DNA of 34,186 bases from Burkholderiales bacterium UBA4657 (GTDB taxonomy: Bacteria > Pseudomonadota > Gammaproteobacteria > Burkholderiales > Burkholderiaceae_E). Shown piece after piece: positions 24,030 through 33,182 of the stretch (its first letter is position 1; each line of letters opens with the position of its first letter). Position numbers and translations under genes: made by a program. The stretch is from positions 1,471 to 35,656 of the forward strand of contig DHLX01000002.1 of assembly GCA_002405475.1 (NCBI GenBank), written 5' to 3'. The notes beneath the pieces are model-generated. The model did not search any database, was not told the DNA's origin, and was given only the letters and a program-made list of their open reading frames with translations.

Positions 24030-25447
24030 CCCTGATCCTTCGAGTTATTGTTTTCAAACGCCAGCTCGGCGCATGGCAGCGCATCGAGAATTTTTTGATG
24101 TACGCCGCCAAAACTTCCATTGCTCATGACCAGGAGATGATCACCCGGCCTGGTTTGGCGAACGACGGCTTGCACCAGCGCGGATAAATCGTCAAAAGTC
24201 TGAGCCTTGCTGCCTAAAGGTGTCAGAGCCTGAGCCAAGTCCCAACCCAGTTTGTCTTTACCTTCACGCGCACCATAGCCAAAGACCAGATCGGCCTGGC
24301 CTAGCGCAGCAGGTAACTGTGCCGACATGACGCCCAGTTTCATGGTATTCGAGCGCGGTTCCAGCAATGCCAGTATACGAGCCGTGCCGACTTGTTTGCG
24401 CAAACCCGCCACCGTGGTGGCAATGGCAGTGGGGTGGTGGGCAAAGTCGTCATAGACACGCACACCATGATGCTCGCCGCGCAACTCCATGCGCCGCTTG
24501 ACTGACTTGAATGCTGCCAGAGCTTCAATCGCCTGGGCGGGTGGCACGCCGACATGACGTGCTGCTGCAATCGCGGCCAAAGCATTCATCACATTATGTT
24601 CGCCCAATAAATTCCATTCCAATATGCCTTGGGCATTATCGCCTTGCATAATTTCCAGACCACCCTCGACTTGTAGGGCATGCCAGCCTGCGCCCTCGCC
24701 AAAGCTGCGTGTAGCAAACCATTCCAGCTTGGACCAGCAGCCGCGCTCAATCACCCGTTTTAATGCTTCCTCGCGCGCATTGACTACTATGCGTCCTATG
24801 GCTGGCACGGTACGCACCAAATGGTGAAACTGGGTTTCTATGGCCTGCAAATCAGGAAAAATATCCGCATGGTCGTACTCCAGATTATTCAGGATCAGGG
24901 TTCGCGGCCGGTAATGGACAAACTTGCTGCGTTTGTCAAAAAAAGCCGTATCGTATTCGTCGGCTTCGATCACGAAAAAGTTGGAACTCTGATCACCCTG
25001 CAGGCGCGCCGACAGGCCAAAATTTTCCGGTACACCGCCAATCAAAAATCCCGGAGAATAGCCAGCATCTTCCAGAATCCAGGCCAGCATCGAAGCCGTC
25101 GTCGTTTTGCCGTGCGTACCGGCCACCGCCAGCACCCAGCGCTGGGTTAGCACATGCTCGGCCACCCATTGCGGACCACTGGTATAAGGTAATCCTTGAT
25201 TGAGTATTTCTTCCATCAGGGGATTGCCGCGCGTCACAACATTACCAATCACATATATGTCGGGCTTGAGTTGTAACTGGTCAACCGACCAGCCTTCGAT
25301 CAGTTCTATACCCTGCGCCTGGAGCTGGGTGCTCATAGGGGGGTAGACGTTGGTATCGCAGCCGGTTACTTTATGCCCAGCCTGACGCGCCAAAACCGCA
25401 ACGCCGCCCATAAACGTACCGCAAATACCTAAGATATGAATATGCAT
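24026..25447 (-). CDS. mpl: UDP-MurNAc:L-Ala-gamma-D-Glu-meso-DAP ligase
   Basis: About 473 residues from ATG 25447, starting MHIHILGICGTFMGGVAVLA, the Mpl form of the Mur ligase N-terminus; longer upstream reading adds no family sequence. VLAVAGTHGKTTTASMLAWI is the ATP-binding loop, and VIEADEYDTAFFDKRSKFVH and LNNLEYDHADIFPDL are Mpl signatures, with HHPTAIATTVAGL later. Mpl attaches recycled tripeptide to UDP-MurNAc in peptidoglycan recycling. It sits opposite an NTase-like gene with 39 bp between starts. Confidence 0.93.
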   Translation of the reverse strand: MHIHILGICGTFMGGVAVLARQAGHKVTGCDTNVYPPMSTQLQAQGIELIEGWSVDQLQLKPDIYVIGNVVTRGNPLMEEILNQGLPYTSGPQWVAEHVLTQRWVLAVAGTHGKTTTASMLAWILEDAGYSPGFLIGGVPENFGLSARLQGDQSSNFFVIEADEYDTAFFDKRSKFVHYRPRTLILNNLEYDHADIFPDLQAIETQFHHLVRTVPAIGRIVVNAREEALKRVIERGCWSKLEWFATRSFGEGAGWHALQVEGGLEIMQGDNAQGILEWNLLGEHNVMNALAAIAAARHVGVPPAQAIEALAAFKSVKRRMELRGEHHGVRVYDDFAHHPTAIATTVAGLRKQVGTARILALLEPRSNTMKLGVMSAQLPAALGQADLVFGYGAREGKDKLGWDLAQALTPLGSKAQTFDDLSALVQAVVRQTRPGDHLLVMSNGSFGGVHQKILDALPCAELAFENNNSKDQG

Positions 25448-25486
25448 AAGCGCAAGTTTATACGAGCGCTCGGGTAGGATGCGGTA

Positions 25487-26089
25487 ATGGACGAACGGAT
25501 ACAACAGGAAATTGCGGCTTTGGCGGCAGAAATGATCGCGGAATTCGACCTGGACTACAGCACGGCCAAACGTAAGGCGGCCAGGCAGGTGCTGGGGACA
25601 GATCGCCCGGACCATGCTTATTTGCCATCGAATGACCTGGTTGAAGCTGCGGTACGCGAATATCAGTCAATCTATCAGGCTGAAACGCAGCCGGAACGAC
25701 TGCTGTCACTGAGACGGACTGCCCTGGGCGTGATGCAGGTTTTACCGCAATGGCAACTTTTTTTGGTGGGCGCTGTAGCGAATGGCACCGCCAACGAGCA
25801 TAGTGCTATTTACTTTCAGTGCCATGCTGATTCCAGCAAAGACCTGCACATTGATCTGCTCAATCGCGGCATTGAGGCTGAAGCCGATGAGATTCCCAAC
25901 CCCTTTGGCAAGGGCATGGTCGAACGTGTCAGTTTTGATTTTGAAGGCGAAAGAATCCACATCACCTGCTATGCCCACCACCAGGCGCGCCAAATGGGTG
26001 CGGCACTGGCGCCGCGTCTGGACCGTAGCGCGCTGGAGCAAAGTTTGACCGGGCTTGATGATGCCGCTCACGGCAATACTGTCCGCTAA
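25487..26089 (+). CDS. Nucleotidyltransferase-like conserved protein of unknown function
   Basis: A 200-residue protein. The N-terminal third is helical and polar (MDERIQQEIAALAAEMIAEF and DYSTAKRKAARQVLG). The centre has LFLVGAVANGTANEHSAIYF, which recalls the G-x-x-x-x-G-x-x-x-x-S strand-loop of nucleotidyltransferases, but the usual DxD acids after the Ser are replaced (IYFQCHAD), so activity is doubtful. Such proteins lie beside mpl in other betaproteobacteria as far as I recall. It has no signal or membrane segment. Divergent from mpl, codirectional with the TlpA-like gene. No function is proposed. Confidence 0.7.
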   Translation: MDERIQQEIAALAAEMIAEFDLDYSTAKRKAARQVLGTDRPDHAYLPSNDLVEAAVREYQSIYQAETQPERLLSLRRTALGVMQVLPQWQLFLVGAVANGTANEHSAIYFQCHADSSKDLHIDLLNRGIEAEADEIPNPFGKGMVERVSFDFEGERIHITCYAHHQARQMGAALAPRLDRSALEQSLTGLDDAAHGNTVR

Positions 26090-26116
26090 CTATCATTTTT
26101 GCGTTAGCATCGCGCC

Positions 26117-26656
26117 ATGTTAAAACGACGATTGATTTTTGGTGCCACGGCAGCTACGGCGCTGCTAGGCGGCTTTTATATAGGGTGGAAAAAGTGGCAA
26201 CCCGGCAGTGCCGAATCAGGGGCAAGCTCTACTCTGTTTTCTCTGACTCTGCCCGACGCCCAGGGCCGGCCACAACGACTGGATCAATGGCGCCATCAGG
26301 TACTGGTGGTCAATTTCTGGGGTACCTGGTGCCCACCCTGTATAGAAGAAATGCCCGATTTTCAGGAGGTGCGGCAGTCCTATGCTGGTCGGGGTGTCGA
26401 ATTCCTTGGTCTGGCGATTGATAATGCGCACGCCGTATCCGGGTTTGCCAGCAAACTCGGTATTACCTACCCCCTGCTGATTGCCGGAGCCACGGGCACC
26501 GAATTGAGTAAAATCTTCGGCAATCAGGCCGGTGGCCTGCCCTTTACGGTAGTCCTCGATGCGATGGGGCAGATAAGATTTCAGCACGCAGGTCGTTTGA
26601 AACCAGACCGTTTACGTGAGATGATTGAATCTGCGCGTAATTTAACTGCAAATTAA
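26117..26656 (+). CDS. TlpA-type thiol-disulfide oxidoreductase
   Basis: A 179-residue protein with an N-terminal signal-anchor (about residues 4-23) and a periplasmic thioredoxin-like domain. VLVVNFWGTWCPPCIEEMPD carries the redox pair Cys72/Cys75 (CPPC), and GGLPFTVVLDAMGQIRFQHA includes the cis-proline loop. Such proteins reduce or oxidise periplasmic thiols, often in cytochrome c maturation, which would suit the cytochrome genes in this genome, but no ccm genes are near. Followed by aroQ after 53 bp. Confidence 0.88.
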   Translation: MLKRRLIFGATAATALLGGFYIGWKKWQPGSAESGASSTLFSLTLPDAQGRPQRLDQWRHQVLVVNFWGTWCPPCIEEMPDFQEVRQSYAGRGVEFLGLAIDNAHAVSGFASKLGITYPLLIAGATGTELSKIFGNQAGGLPFTVVLDAMGQIRFQHAGRLKPDRLREMIESARNLTAN

Positions 26657-26709
26657 ACACAAATAACAGTAAAGCCTAAAATTGCTTTGTTTAATCGCCT
26701 GGAGCTCGA

Positions 26710-27165
26710 ATGTCTGAACCATCTGGCCACCTAAGTCGCATTCTGGTGTTACACGGACCGAATCTGAATTTACTCGGCAAACGCGAGCCAGAAATATATG
26801 GCACCACCACGCTGGAACAGATCAACCAGGAAATTACACGCATCTGTCGTGAAAAAGGGGCTAACTGTGACTTTTTCCAAAGCAATCATGAGGGTGCCCT
26901 GATTGACCGGCTGCATCAGTCCAAAGGGCTGGCAGATTTCCTAGTGATCAATCCGGGAGCATTTACCCATACCAGTATCGCATTACGCGACGCCATCAGT
27001 GCGATTTCGGTGCCATTTATCGAAGTCCATTTGTCGAATGTCTACGCACGGGAGGCATTTCGTCACAAATCGCTGCTTTCCGACCTGGCTGTAGGGGTGA
27101 TCACCGGTCTTGGACCCCAAGGGTATTATGCTGCAGTTCAATACGGGTTAGACTATAAACCTTAA
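26710..27165 (+). CDS. aroQ: Type II 3-dehydroquinate dehydratase
   Basis: A 151-residue protein. ILVLHGPNLNLLGKREPEIY with the following G holds the mobile lid Arg25 and catalytic Tyr30. FFQSNHEGALIDRLHQ, FLVINPGAFTHTSIALRDA and PFIEVHLSNVYARE complete the active site, including its catalytic histidine. It converts 3-dehydroquinate to 3-dehydroshikimate, the step before aroE. The order aroQ-accB-accC is common in Proteobacteria. Length is normal for the dodecameric class II enzyme. Confidence 0.95.
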   Translation: MSEPSGHLSRILVLHGPNLNLLGKREPEIYGTTTLEQINQEITRICREKGANCDFFQSNHEGALIDRLHQSKGLADFLVINPGAFTHTSIALRDAISAISVPFIEVHLSNVYAREAFRHKSLLSDLAVGVITGLGPQGYYAAVQYGLDYKP

Positions 27166-27251
27166 TTATCCGCCGGTTGTAAGCATTTAACAGCAATTAG
27201 TACGTAATTCGCTACAATCCGGCTCAAACATATTTAACGGGGACTTCAATC

Positions 27252-27728
27252 ATGGATTTGCGCAAGTTAAAAACGCTGATAGACCTGGTAGCCGAATCAG
27301 GCATTTCCGAGCTGGAGGTGACAGAAACCGACGGTAAAGTACGCATCGTTAAATCGCCATCGGTCAGCCCGCTAGCGCACCCGGTCATGGCCGCTCCCGC
27401 CGTTGTGGCTGCGCCAGGCTCGCCCGGCATTCCTGCTGCCACAACCGCCGGTGGCAGCGAAATAGCTGCCTCCCCCGCCGCAGCCGCGCCCAAGGGTCAT
27501 GTGGTCAAATCGCCTATGGTCGGAACTTTTTACCGCGCACCGTCACCGGGTGCCAAGCCATTTGTCGAACTCGGCCAATCCGTCAAACAGGGTGAGCCTA
27601 TCTGCCTGATTGAAGCGATGAAGCTGATGAACGAAATCGAGGCCGATATTGCTGGAGAAATCAAGGAAATTCTGGTCGAGAATGGCCATGCCGTGGAATT
27701 CGGTCAGCCCCTGTTCGTGATTGGATAA
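27252..27728 (+). CDS. accB: Biotin carboxyl carrier protein of acetyl-CoA carboxylase
   Basis: A 158-residue protein: an N-terminal segment MDLRKLKTLIDLVAESGISE, an Ala/Pro-rich flexible linker (about residues 43-80), and a biotinyl domain with CLIEAMKLMNEIEADIAGEI, in which Lys124 is the biotin attachment site. The swinging biotin arm carries carboxylate between AccC and AccA/AccD in fatty-acid synthesis. It is followed 3 bp later by accC. A TACAAT at 27213-27218 may be a -10 element, but no convincing -35 is at the right distance. Confidence 0.96.
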   Translation: MDLRKLKTLIDLVAESGISELEVTETDGKVRIVKSPSVSPLAHPVMAAPAVVAAPGSPGIPAATTAGGSEIAASPAAAAPKGHVVKSPMVGTFYRAPSPGAKPFVELGQSVKQGEPICLIEAMKLMNEIEADIAGEIKEILVENGHAVEFGQPLFVIG

Positions 27729-27731
27729 AGC

Positions 27732-29081
27732 ATGTTTGAAAAAATTCTGATCGCCAACCGCGGCGAGATCGCGCTACGCATCCAGCGCGCCTGTCGTGAA
27801 ATGGGGATTCGTACCGTGGTGGTGCACTCCGAGGCCGATACCGATGCCAAGTATGTCAAGCTGGCAGACGAATCGGTCTGCATCGGCCCCGCACCCTCGG
27901 GGCAAAGTTATCTGAATATTCCCGCCATTATCAGCGCTGCTGAAGTGACGGATGCTGAGGCTATTCATCCCGGTTATGGTTTTTTAAGTGAAAACGCCGA
28001 CTTCGCCGAGCGCGTTGAAAAAAGTGGGTTTGTCTTTATCGGCCCACGTTCGGACACGATTCGCCTGATGGGCGATAAAGTCTCTGCAAAAAACGCCATG
28101 ATCAAGGCCGGGGTACCGTGTGTGCCAGGTTCGGAAGGTGCCCTGCCTGATGACCCCAAAGAAATCATCCGTATTGCACGAGATATTAAATACCCGGTCA
28201 TTATCAAAGCGGCGGGCGGCGGCGGTGGACGCGGCATGCGTGTGGTACATACCGAAGCCGCGCTGTTAAACGCCGTCACCATGACGCGTACCGAGGCCGG
28301 TGCCGCTTTCAATAACCCGTCGGTCTATATGGAAAAATTCCTTGAGAATCCACGCCACATAGAGATACAGATTCTGGCTGACCAGCATGGGAATGTAGTT
28401 TATCTGGGTGAGCGCGACTGTTCCATGCAGCGGCGTCATCAAAAAGTGATTGAAGAAGCGCCCGCACCGCATTTGAACCCGCGTCTGCGCGACAAGGTCG
28501 GCGAACGCTGCGCGGCAGCGTGCAAAAAAATCGGCTACCGCGGTGCCGGTACTATCGAATTCCTGTATGAAAACGAGGAGTTTTATTTCATTGAAATGAA
28601 CACTCGCGTCCAGGTCGAACATCCCGTCACGGAAATGATTACCGGGGTTGACATCATTCAGGAACAAATCAAGGTGGCCGCTGGAGAAAAACTGCATCTG
28701 CGCCAGCGCGACATCCAGTTCCGCGGTCACGCCATTGAATGCCGCATCAATGCTGAAGATCCGTTCACTTTTGTGCCGAGCCCAGGACGCATTAGCAACT
28801 GGCACGCACCGGGAGGTCCAGGTATTCGTGTCGACTCGCATGCCTATAACAACTATTTTGTGCCACCCAATTACGATTCCATGATCGGAAAACTGATTGC
28901 CTATGGTCACACCCGCGAGCAGGCACTGGCGCGCATGCGCGTGGCCTTGTCGGAAATGGTGGTGGAAGGCATCAAGACCAACATCCCGCTGCATCGGGAA
29001 TTAATGAATGATGCCAACTTCATTGAAGGTGGCACCAGTATTCATTATCTTGAGCATCGTTTGCAGCAAACCAAGCGCTAA
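27732..29081 (+). CDS. accC: Biotin carboxylase of acetyl-CoA carboxylase
   Basis: A 449-residue enzyme, the usual length. MFEKILIANRGEIALRIQRA opens the biotin carboxylase N-domain. The ATP-grasp domain has VIIKAAGGGGGRGMRVVHTE, then YLGERDCSMQRRHQKVIEEA, and FIEMNTRVQVEHPVTEMITG carries the catalytic glutamate and arginine. It carboxylates biotin on AccB with ATP and bicarbonate. Operon with accB upstream and prmA two bases downstream. Confidence 0.97.
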   Translation: MFEKILIANRGEIALRIQRACREMGIRTVVVHSEADTDAKYVKLADESVCIGPAPSGQSYLNIPAIISAAEVTDAEAIHPGYGFLSENADFAERVEKSGFVFIGPRSDTIRLMGDKVSAKNAMIKAGVPCVPGSEGALPDDPKEIIRIARDIKYPVIIKAAGGGGGRGMRVVHTEAALLNAVTMTRTEAGAAFNNPSVYMEKFLENPRHIEIQILADQHGNVVYLGERDCSMQRRHQKVIEEAPAPHLNPRLRDKVGERCAAACKKIGYRGAGTIEFLYENEEFYFIEMNTRVQVEHPVTEMITGVDIIQEQIKVAAGEKLHLRQRDIQFRGHAIECRINAEDPFTFVPSPGRISNWHAPGGPGIRVDSHAYNNYFVPPNYDSMIGKLIAYGHTREQALARMRVALSEMVVEGIKTNIPLHRELMNDANFIEGGTSIHYLEHRLQQTKR

Positions 29082-29083
29082 TT

Positions 29084-30004
29084 ATGCTGGTCGAAGCCAT
29101 CTTCCAGGTGAAATTGGACGAAACAGATGCTATCGGAGATGCTCTGATCGCGGCTGGGGCGCTTTCGGTGTCACTGGAAGACGCCGACCAGGACACGGCT
29201 AATGAACGACCGCTGTTCGGAGAGCCCGGCCTGGTGCCACTGCAGCTAGGCTGGGAGCGCAGTCGGCTGATTGCGCTGATAGATGGGCACGAAAACGTTG
29301 CCAAATACGTGGCACAAATCATTACCGAGGCCAATGCCTTGTGTGAGTTCACAATCCCGCTCCCGGAACAAGTACGCGGACTGGATGAACAGGACTGGGT
29401 CGCCGTCACCCAGTCCCAGTTTTCTCCTTTGCATATTGGGCGCTTGTGGGTGGTGCCTACCTGGCATGAGCCACCCCCAGAGGCAGAGCTAGTCATACGA
29501 CTTGACCCTGGTATGGCGTTCGGCACCGGATCTCATCCCACTACGCATTTATGCCTGCAGTGGCTTGAGCAGCATTTGTCTCCTGGCATGCAAGTTCTGG
29601 ACTATGGGTGCGGTTCGGGCATTCTGGCGATTGCCGCCAAGAAACTGGGCGCCGGCAATACGCTCGGGCTGGATATTGACCCCAATGCGATTATCGCCGC
29701 CAGGCAGAATGCCGAGTTGAATCTGATTGAGGCCGCCTTCGTCGAAGCCAGCGCTCAGATTAACGGGCAAATATTTGATCTGGTCATTGCCAACATTTTG
29801 TCAAACCCATTGAAAATATTGGCCCCGGTGCTGATTTCTCATGTCCAGCCCGGCGGGCACCTGGTTCTGTCAGGCGTGCTGGAGCGACAGGCTGACGAAG
29901 TTGCGGATGTGTATGCCAAACTGGGGGTGGCACTTCAGGTCGCTGCCGAACTCGATGGCTGGGTCGTATTGTCTGGCCGTGCAAAACCTCACCGCTCAAT
30001 CTGA
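29084..30004 (+). CDS. prmA: Ribosomal protein L11 methyltransferase
   Basis: A 306-residue protein with an N-terminal L11-binding domain and a SAM methyltransferase domain. DPGMAFGTGSHPTTHLCLQW and VLDYGCGSGILAIAAKKLGA (SAM loop) are signatures, with IANILSNPLKILAPVL as the NxL-type motif. It trimethylates lysines and the N-terminus of ribosomal protein L11. Placement after accC is conserved in many Proteobacteria and probably reflects cotranscription. Confidence 0.95.
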   Translation: MLVEAIFQVKLDETDAIGDALIAAGALSVSLEDADQDTANERPLFGEPGLVPLQLGWERSRLIALIDGHENVAKYVAQIITEANALCEFTIPLPEQVRGLDEQDWVAVTQSQFSPLHIGRLWVVPTWHEPPPEAELVIRLDPGMAFGTGSHPTTHLCLQWLEQHLSPGMQVLDYGCGSGILAIAAKKLGAGNTLGLDIDPNAIIAARQNAELNLIEAAFVEASAQINGQIFDLVIANILSNPLKILAPVLISHVQPGGHLVLSGVLERQADEVADVYAKLGVALQVAAELDGWVVLSGRAKPHRSI

Positions 30005-30011
30005 TTAAACC

Positions 30012-31040
30012 ATGGCACTCGCCACCCGTTGCCCCGCTTGCGGCACTACCTTCCGAGTAGTGTCGGACCAGCTTAAGCTACAGAACGGGCTGGTGAAATG
30101 TGGCCATTGCGGTGTGGTCTTCGACGGTATTGAGCACATGCGCTACGTCAAGGATGTTGGTTCATCCAAGCCCACCGGCGCTTCCACATTAGCCCCGCAG
30201 GCTCTGCCTACCGCTTTAGCATCTGACGCTACGGATAGCGTGACCGAAACCCAGACCGAGGCAGATGTGGTGAAGCAGGAAACCTCCGACATCACTGCAA
30301 CTGATACGCCACCAGCCAAGCAGCTTTTTTTCTCAAAGCCTGGCAAAGAAAAAGGGCTGCATACGGCACCTGACAGTCAGAGTACACAAGACGTACCTGA
30401 AAAGCTCGATGACAGTGAGTCACCACCACATACCCCGGTTGAACTCGAGGTTTATGATCTGCCCAGCTTCATGCTACCGGATAAAAAATATTCTGTTGCA
30501 TTCCGTTTGCTATGGGGTTTTTTTGTTTTAACTGCCGGGCTTGGGCTACTGCTTCAAATCACCTATTGGTATCGGCATGAAATTGTGGCTTTCTCTGATC
30601 CTCGTATGCCCGAAATGCGTAGCCTGATACTCCGCTCGTGTCAGGCCTTGCCGCTCGAAATCGACTGCACCATCAAACTGCCGCGCCACATTGAACGCCT
30701 GAAGGTATCGGCGGCCGAAGTCATCGAAACCAACACCCCTGGCTTGTACTCACTACGCCTGAGCTTACGTAACGAAAGCCAGCTACCCCAAGCTTACCCA
30801 GCCCTCGACATGACCCTGAGTGATGCGCGCAATACCCTTGTCACGAGAAAGATACTTTTGCCAGAACAGTATCTGGCGAATATACAAGGCAGCAATGTCG
30901 GCGCAACCCGATTGATATCGCAAGGACTGGCGGGACAAGATGAGCAATCATTTATTCTGCCGATCAAGATAGAATCAGGCGTTAATGAGTCGGTACCGGG
31001 CCGAGTTGCTGGCTATCTGGTAGAAATTTTTTATCCCTGA
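30012..31040 (+). CDS. Zinc-ribbon (MJ0042-type) DUF3426 membrane protein
   Basis: A 342-residue protein. The N-terminal zinc ribbon uses two CxxC pairs (TRCPACGTTFRVV and VKCGHCGVVFDG). A disordered acidic/Thr-rich middle follows (about residues 45-145). One membrane helix (about residues 168-186, LLWGFFVLTAGLGLLLQI) precedes a C-terminal DUF3426 beta domain with CTIKLPRHIERLKVSAAEV. Function unknown. It is regularly found after prmA in betaproteobacteria. Seven bases separate it from prmA. Length and domain order are normal. Confidence 0.87.
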   Translation: MALATRCPACGTTFRVVSDQLKLQNGLVKCGHCGVVFDGIEHMRYVKDVGSSKPTGASTLAPQALPTALASDATDSVTETQTEADVVKQETSDITATDTPPAKQLFFSKPGKEKGLHTAPDSQSTQDVPEKLDDSESPPHTPVELEVYDLPSFMLPDKKYSVAFRLLWGFFVLTAGLGLLLQITYWYRHEIVAFSDPRMPEMRSLILRSCQALPLEIDCTIKLPRHIERLKVSAAEVIETNTPGLYSLRLSLRNESQLPQAYPALDMTLSDARNTLVTRKILLPEQYLANIQGSNVGATRLISQGLAGQDEQSFILPIKIESGVNESVPGRVAGYLVEIFYP

Positions 31041-31066
31041 GCTTTTTCACAAACCAAGGAGTTTTC

Positions 31067-31585
31067 ATGAGTCAAGTCACCCTGGGAGGCAACCCCATTG
31101 AAGTTGCAGGATCTTTCCCCGTTTCTGGAAGCAAAGCTGGCGACTTCACTCTGGTCGGCAAAGATCTCAAAGATATCAGCCTGAGCCAGTTTGCTGGCAA
31201 GCGCAAGGTTCTGAATATTGTTCCGAGCCTCGATACCCCGGTATGTGCGACCTCGACGCGCAAGTTCAATGAAAGTGCCAGCCAACTCAACAACACCGTA
31301 GTACTGGTCATTTCGGCGGATCTGCCTTTTGCCATGAGTCGGTTTTGCTCTACGGAGGGTTTGAATAATGTCATCACGCTCTCTACCATGCGTGGTCGCG
31401 ATTTTTTGCGTCAGTATGGAGTTGAAATCACATCTGGCCCACTGGCTGGTGTCAGTGCCCGAGCAGTCATTGTGCTGGATGAAAATAATACTGTGTTGCA
31501 TGGTGAGCTGGTGTCGGAGATCAAAAATGAACCCAACTACGAAGCTGCACTGAAAGCTCTGGGTAGCAGTGCTCCCGGGATGTAA
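31067..31585 (+). CDS. tpx: Thiol peroxidase (atypical 2-Cys peroxiredoxin)
   Basis: A 172-residue protein of the Tpx family: VTLGGNPIEVAGSFP at the N-terminus, NIVPSLDTPVCATSTRKF with peroxidatic Cys60, and ADLPFAMSRFCSTEG with resolving Cys94. It reduces hydroperoxides with thioredoxin as donor. AAGGAG before ATG 31067 gives strong initiation. It is codirectional with DUF3426 (26 bp) and PfkB (5 bp), so possibly in the same transcript. Confidence 0.95.
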   Translation: MSQVTLGGNPIEVAGSFPVSGSKAGDFTLVGKDLKDISLSQFAGKRKVLNIVPSLDTPVCATSTRKFNESASQLNNTVVLVISADLPFAMSRFCSTEGLNNVITLSTMRGRDFLRQYGVEITSGPLAGVSARAVIVLDENNTVLHGELVSEIKNEPNYEAALKALGSSAPGM

Positions 31586-31590
31586 GCCAG

Positions 31591-32526
31591 ATGACTACTT
31601 TAATTTGCGGCTCGGTTGCTTATGACACCATCATGGTATTTCCGGGCCAATTCAAGGATCATATCCTGCCGGAAAAGGTACACATACTCAATGTCGCCTT
31701 TTTAGTACCGGAAATGCGTCGTGAATTTGGCGGTACGGCGGGGAATATTGCTTATAACCTGAACATGCTGGGCGGACGTCCGCTGATTATGGCAACCGTC
31801 GGCCAGGATTCCGATATTTATCTGGAACGCCTGACCGAGCTTGGGTTGGATATACGCTGTGTCAGACGCATTCCCTCGTCCTATACAGCACAGGCTTTTA
31901 TCACTACCGATCAGAGCGACAACCAGATCACCGCCTTTCATCCGGGTGCCATGAGTTTTTCACACGATAACAAGGTGTCTGATGCCGGCGACATACGTCT
32001 CGGCATTCTCTCTCCCGACGGGCGCGATGGCATGATTCAACATGCGCGCCAGTTCGAGGAGGCGGGAATACCCTTCATTTTTGACCCGGGGCAGGCCATG
32101 CCGATGTTTTCCGGGGCAGAACTGCTGGAATTTGTCGAACGCGCGAGTTATGTCGCTACTAACGACTATGAAGCGCAATTGCTGATGGATAAAACCGGGC
32201 ATACGCTTGAACAACTGGCGCAACGGGTCAAGGCCTTGATTGTCACGCGTGGTGCCGAGGGCTCGGACCTGTTTATCGCCGGTGACAAAATCAGTATTCC
32301 CGCCGTGAAACCAGAACGCATTATTGACCCGACCGGATGCGGTGATGCCTATCGTGCCGGACTGCTGTTTGGCATAGAGCGTCGGCTAGACTGGCCAACC
32401 ACCGGGCGTCTCGCCTCCTTGCTGGGCTCGATAAAAATCGCGCATCGCGGTGGCCAAAACCATCATTTCAACGGAGCGGAAATCCGACTGGCATTTGACA
32501 GGGCATTCGGCTATCTGCCCTGGTAG
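31591..32526 (+). CDS. PfkB-family carbohydrate/nucleoside kinase (adenosine kinase-like)
   Basis: A 311-residue ribokinase-family protein. ICGSVAYDTIMVFPGQF opens it, FGGTAGNIAYNLNMLGGRPL is the first PfkB signature, and IDPTGCGDAYRAGLLFGIER is the second, with the catalytic Asp in GCGDAY and the anion hole. The Tyr-Asp-Thr-Ile-Met start and the overall length resemble bacterial adenosine kinase-like proteins. Substrate specificity cannot be fixed by eye. It converges on the YggT gene with 2 bp between the stops. Confidence 0.9.
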   Translation: MTTLICGSVAYDTIMVFPGQFKDHILPEKVHILNVAFLVPEMRREFGGTAGNIAYNLNMLGGRPLIMATVGQDSDIYLERLTELGLDIRCVRRIPSSYTAQAFITTDQSDNQITAFHPGAMSFSHDNKVSDAGDIRLGILSPDGRDGMIQHARQFEEAGIPFIFDPGQAMPMFSGAELLEFVERASYVATNDYEAQLLMDKTGHTLEQLAQRVKALIVTRGAEGSDLFIAGDKISIPAVKPERIIDPTGCGDAYRAGLLFGIERRLDWPTTGRLASLLGSIKIAHRGGQNHHFNGAEIRLAFDRAFGYLPW

Positions 32527-32528
32527 TT

Positions 32529-33095
32529 TCAGTACGCGCCCAAAGTGGCGCGACTGGCACGGTCGAGCAACAATAACAATATCTGCACCAGCAGTAGCAG
32601 CGCAAGTGGTGACAGGTCGATGTTACCAATGCGCGGCAATATCCTTTGCAAGGGACTCAGCAGGGGATTGACCAGCACGGACAATACCGGAGCTATTGGC
32701 GCGTAGGGATTGAGCCAGCTCAGAACAGCGTAAAGCAGGGTCAATACAATGACCAGATACAAGGTCCACTTCACCAGCCAGACCAGAGATAGCCCTAACA
32801 CCACCATCGGCGTAGCCAGTGCCGAATTCCATGCCCCGCCGGCGACCAGGATAAGCATGAGCGTCGCCAGGGTAGTCAGGTAGGCTGCCACCAGACTGGC
32901 CCAGTCAATGCCGCCAAAACCGGGTATCAATCGACGCAAGGGCAAAACAATACGATTAGTTAATGCCATGACAAATTCAGACAAGGGGTTACGCGGCGAA
33001 AGACGCAGCCACTGCATGTAGGCACGCAACAACAGGGCCGAGGCAAACAACCCCCCTATGGTCTCGGCAATCAAGTGGATAATATCGCTCAACAT
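32529..33095 (-). CDS. YggT-family integral membrane protein
   Basis: A 188-residue protein made of two YggT repeats. Each has hydrophobic helices around an N-P-L-S/L-P-L-R motif (FVMALTNRIVLPLRRLIPGF and SVLVNPLLSPLQRILPRIGN). Members are linked to osmotic tolerance and cell-envelope functions without a defined activity. In many Proteobacteria yggT sits beside proC or yggS, but not here. It converges with the PfkB kinase gene. Confidence 0.9.
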   Translation of the reverse strand: MLSDIIHLIAETIGGLFASALLLRAYMQWLRLSPRNPLSEFVMALTNRIVLPLRRLIPGFGGIDWASLVAAYLTTLATLMLILVAGGAWNSALATPMVVLGLSLVWLVKWTLYLVIVLTLLYAVLSWLNPYAPIAPVLSVLVNPLLSPLQRILPRIGNIDLSPLALLLLVQILLLLLDRASRATLGAY

Positions 33096-33131
33096 GGTTC
33101 AAACTATGCCGTAACTTGGTTTCAGAATCAA

Positions 33132-33166
33132 ATAAAAAAGCCCGCAAAGCTAACGCTCGCGGGCTT
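33132..33166 (-). terminator. Rho-independent terminator of the histone H1-like gene
   Basis: AAGCCCGC (33138-33145) pairs with GCGGGCTT (33159-33166). Read on the minus strand, the stem is followed by a run of T (plus-strand A run 33134-33137). It begins 16 bp after the histone-like stop codon. A canonical intrinsic terminator. Confidence 0.9.
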
Positions 33167-33182
33167 AGTCGTTTGGTGCCGA

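Noticed and set aside
27187..27218. Possible accB promoter with TACAAT at 27213
   Set aside because: The nearest -35-like TTAACA is 20 bp away, too far for a confident sigma70 call.
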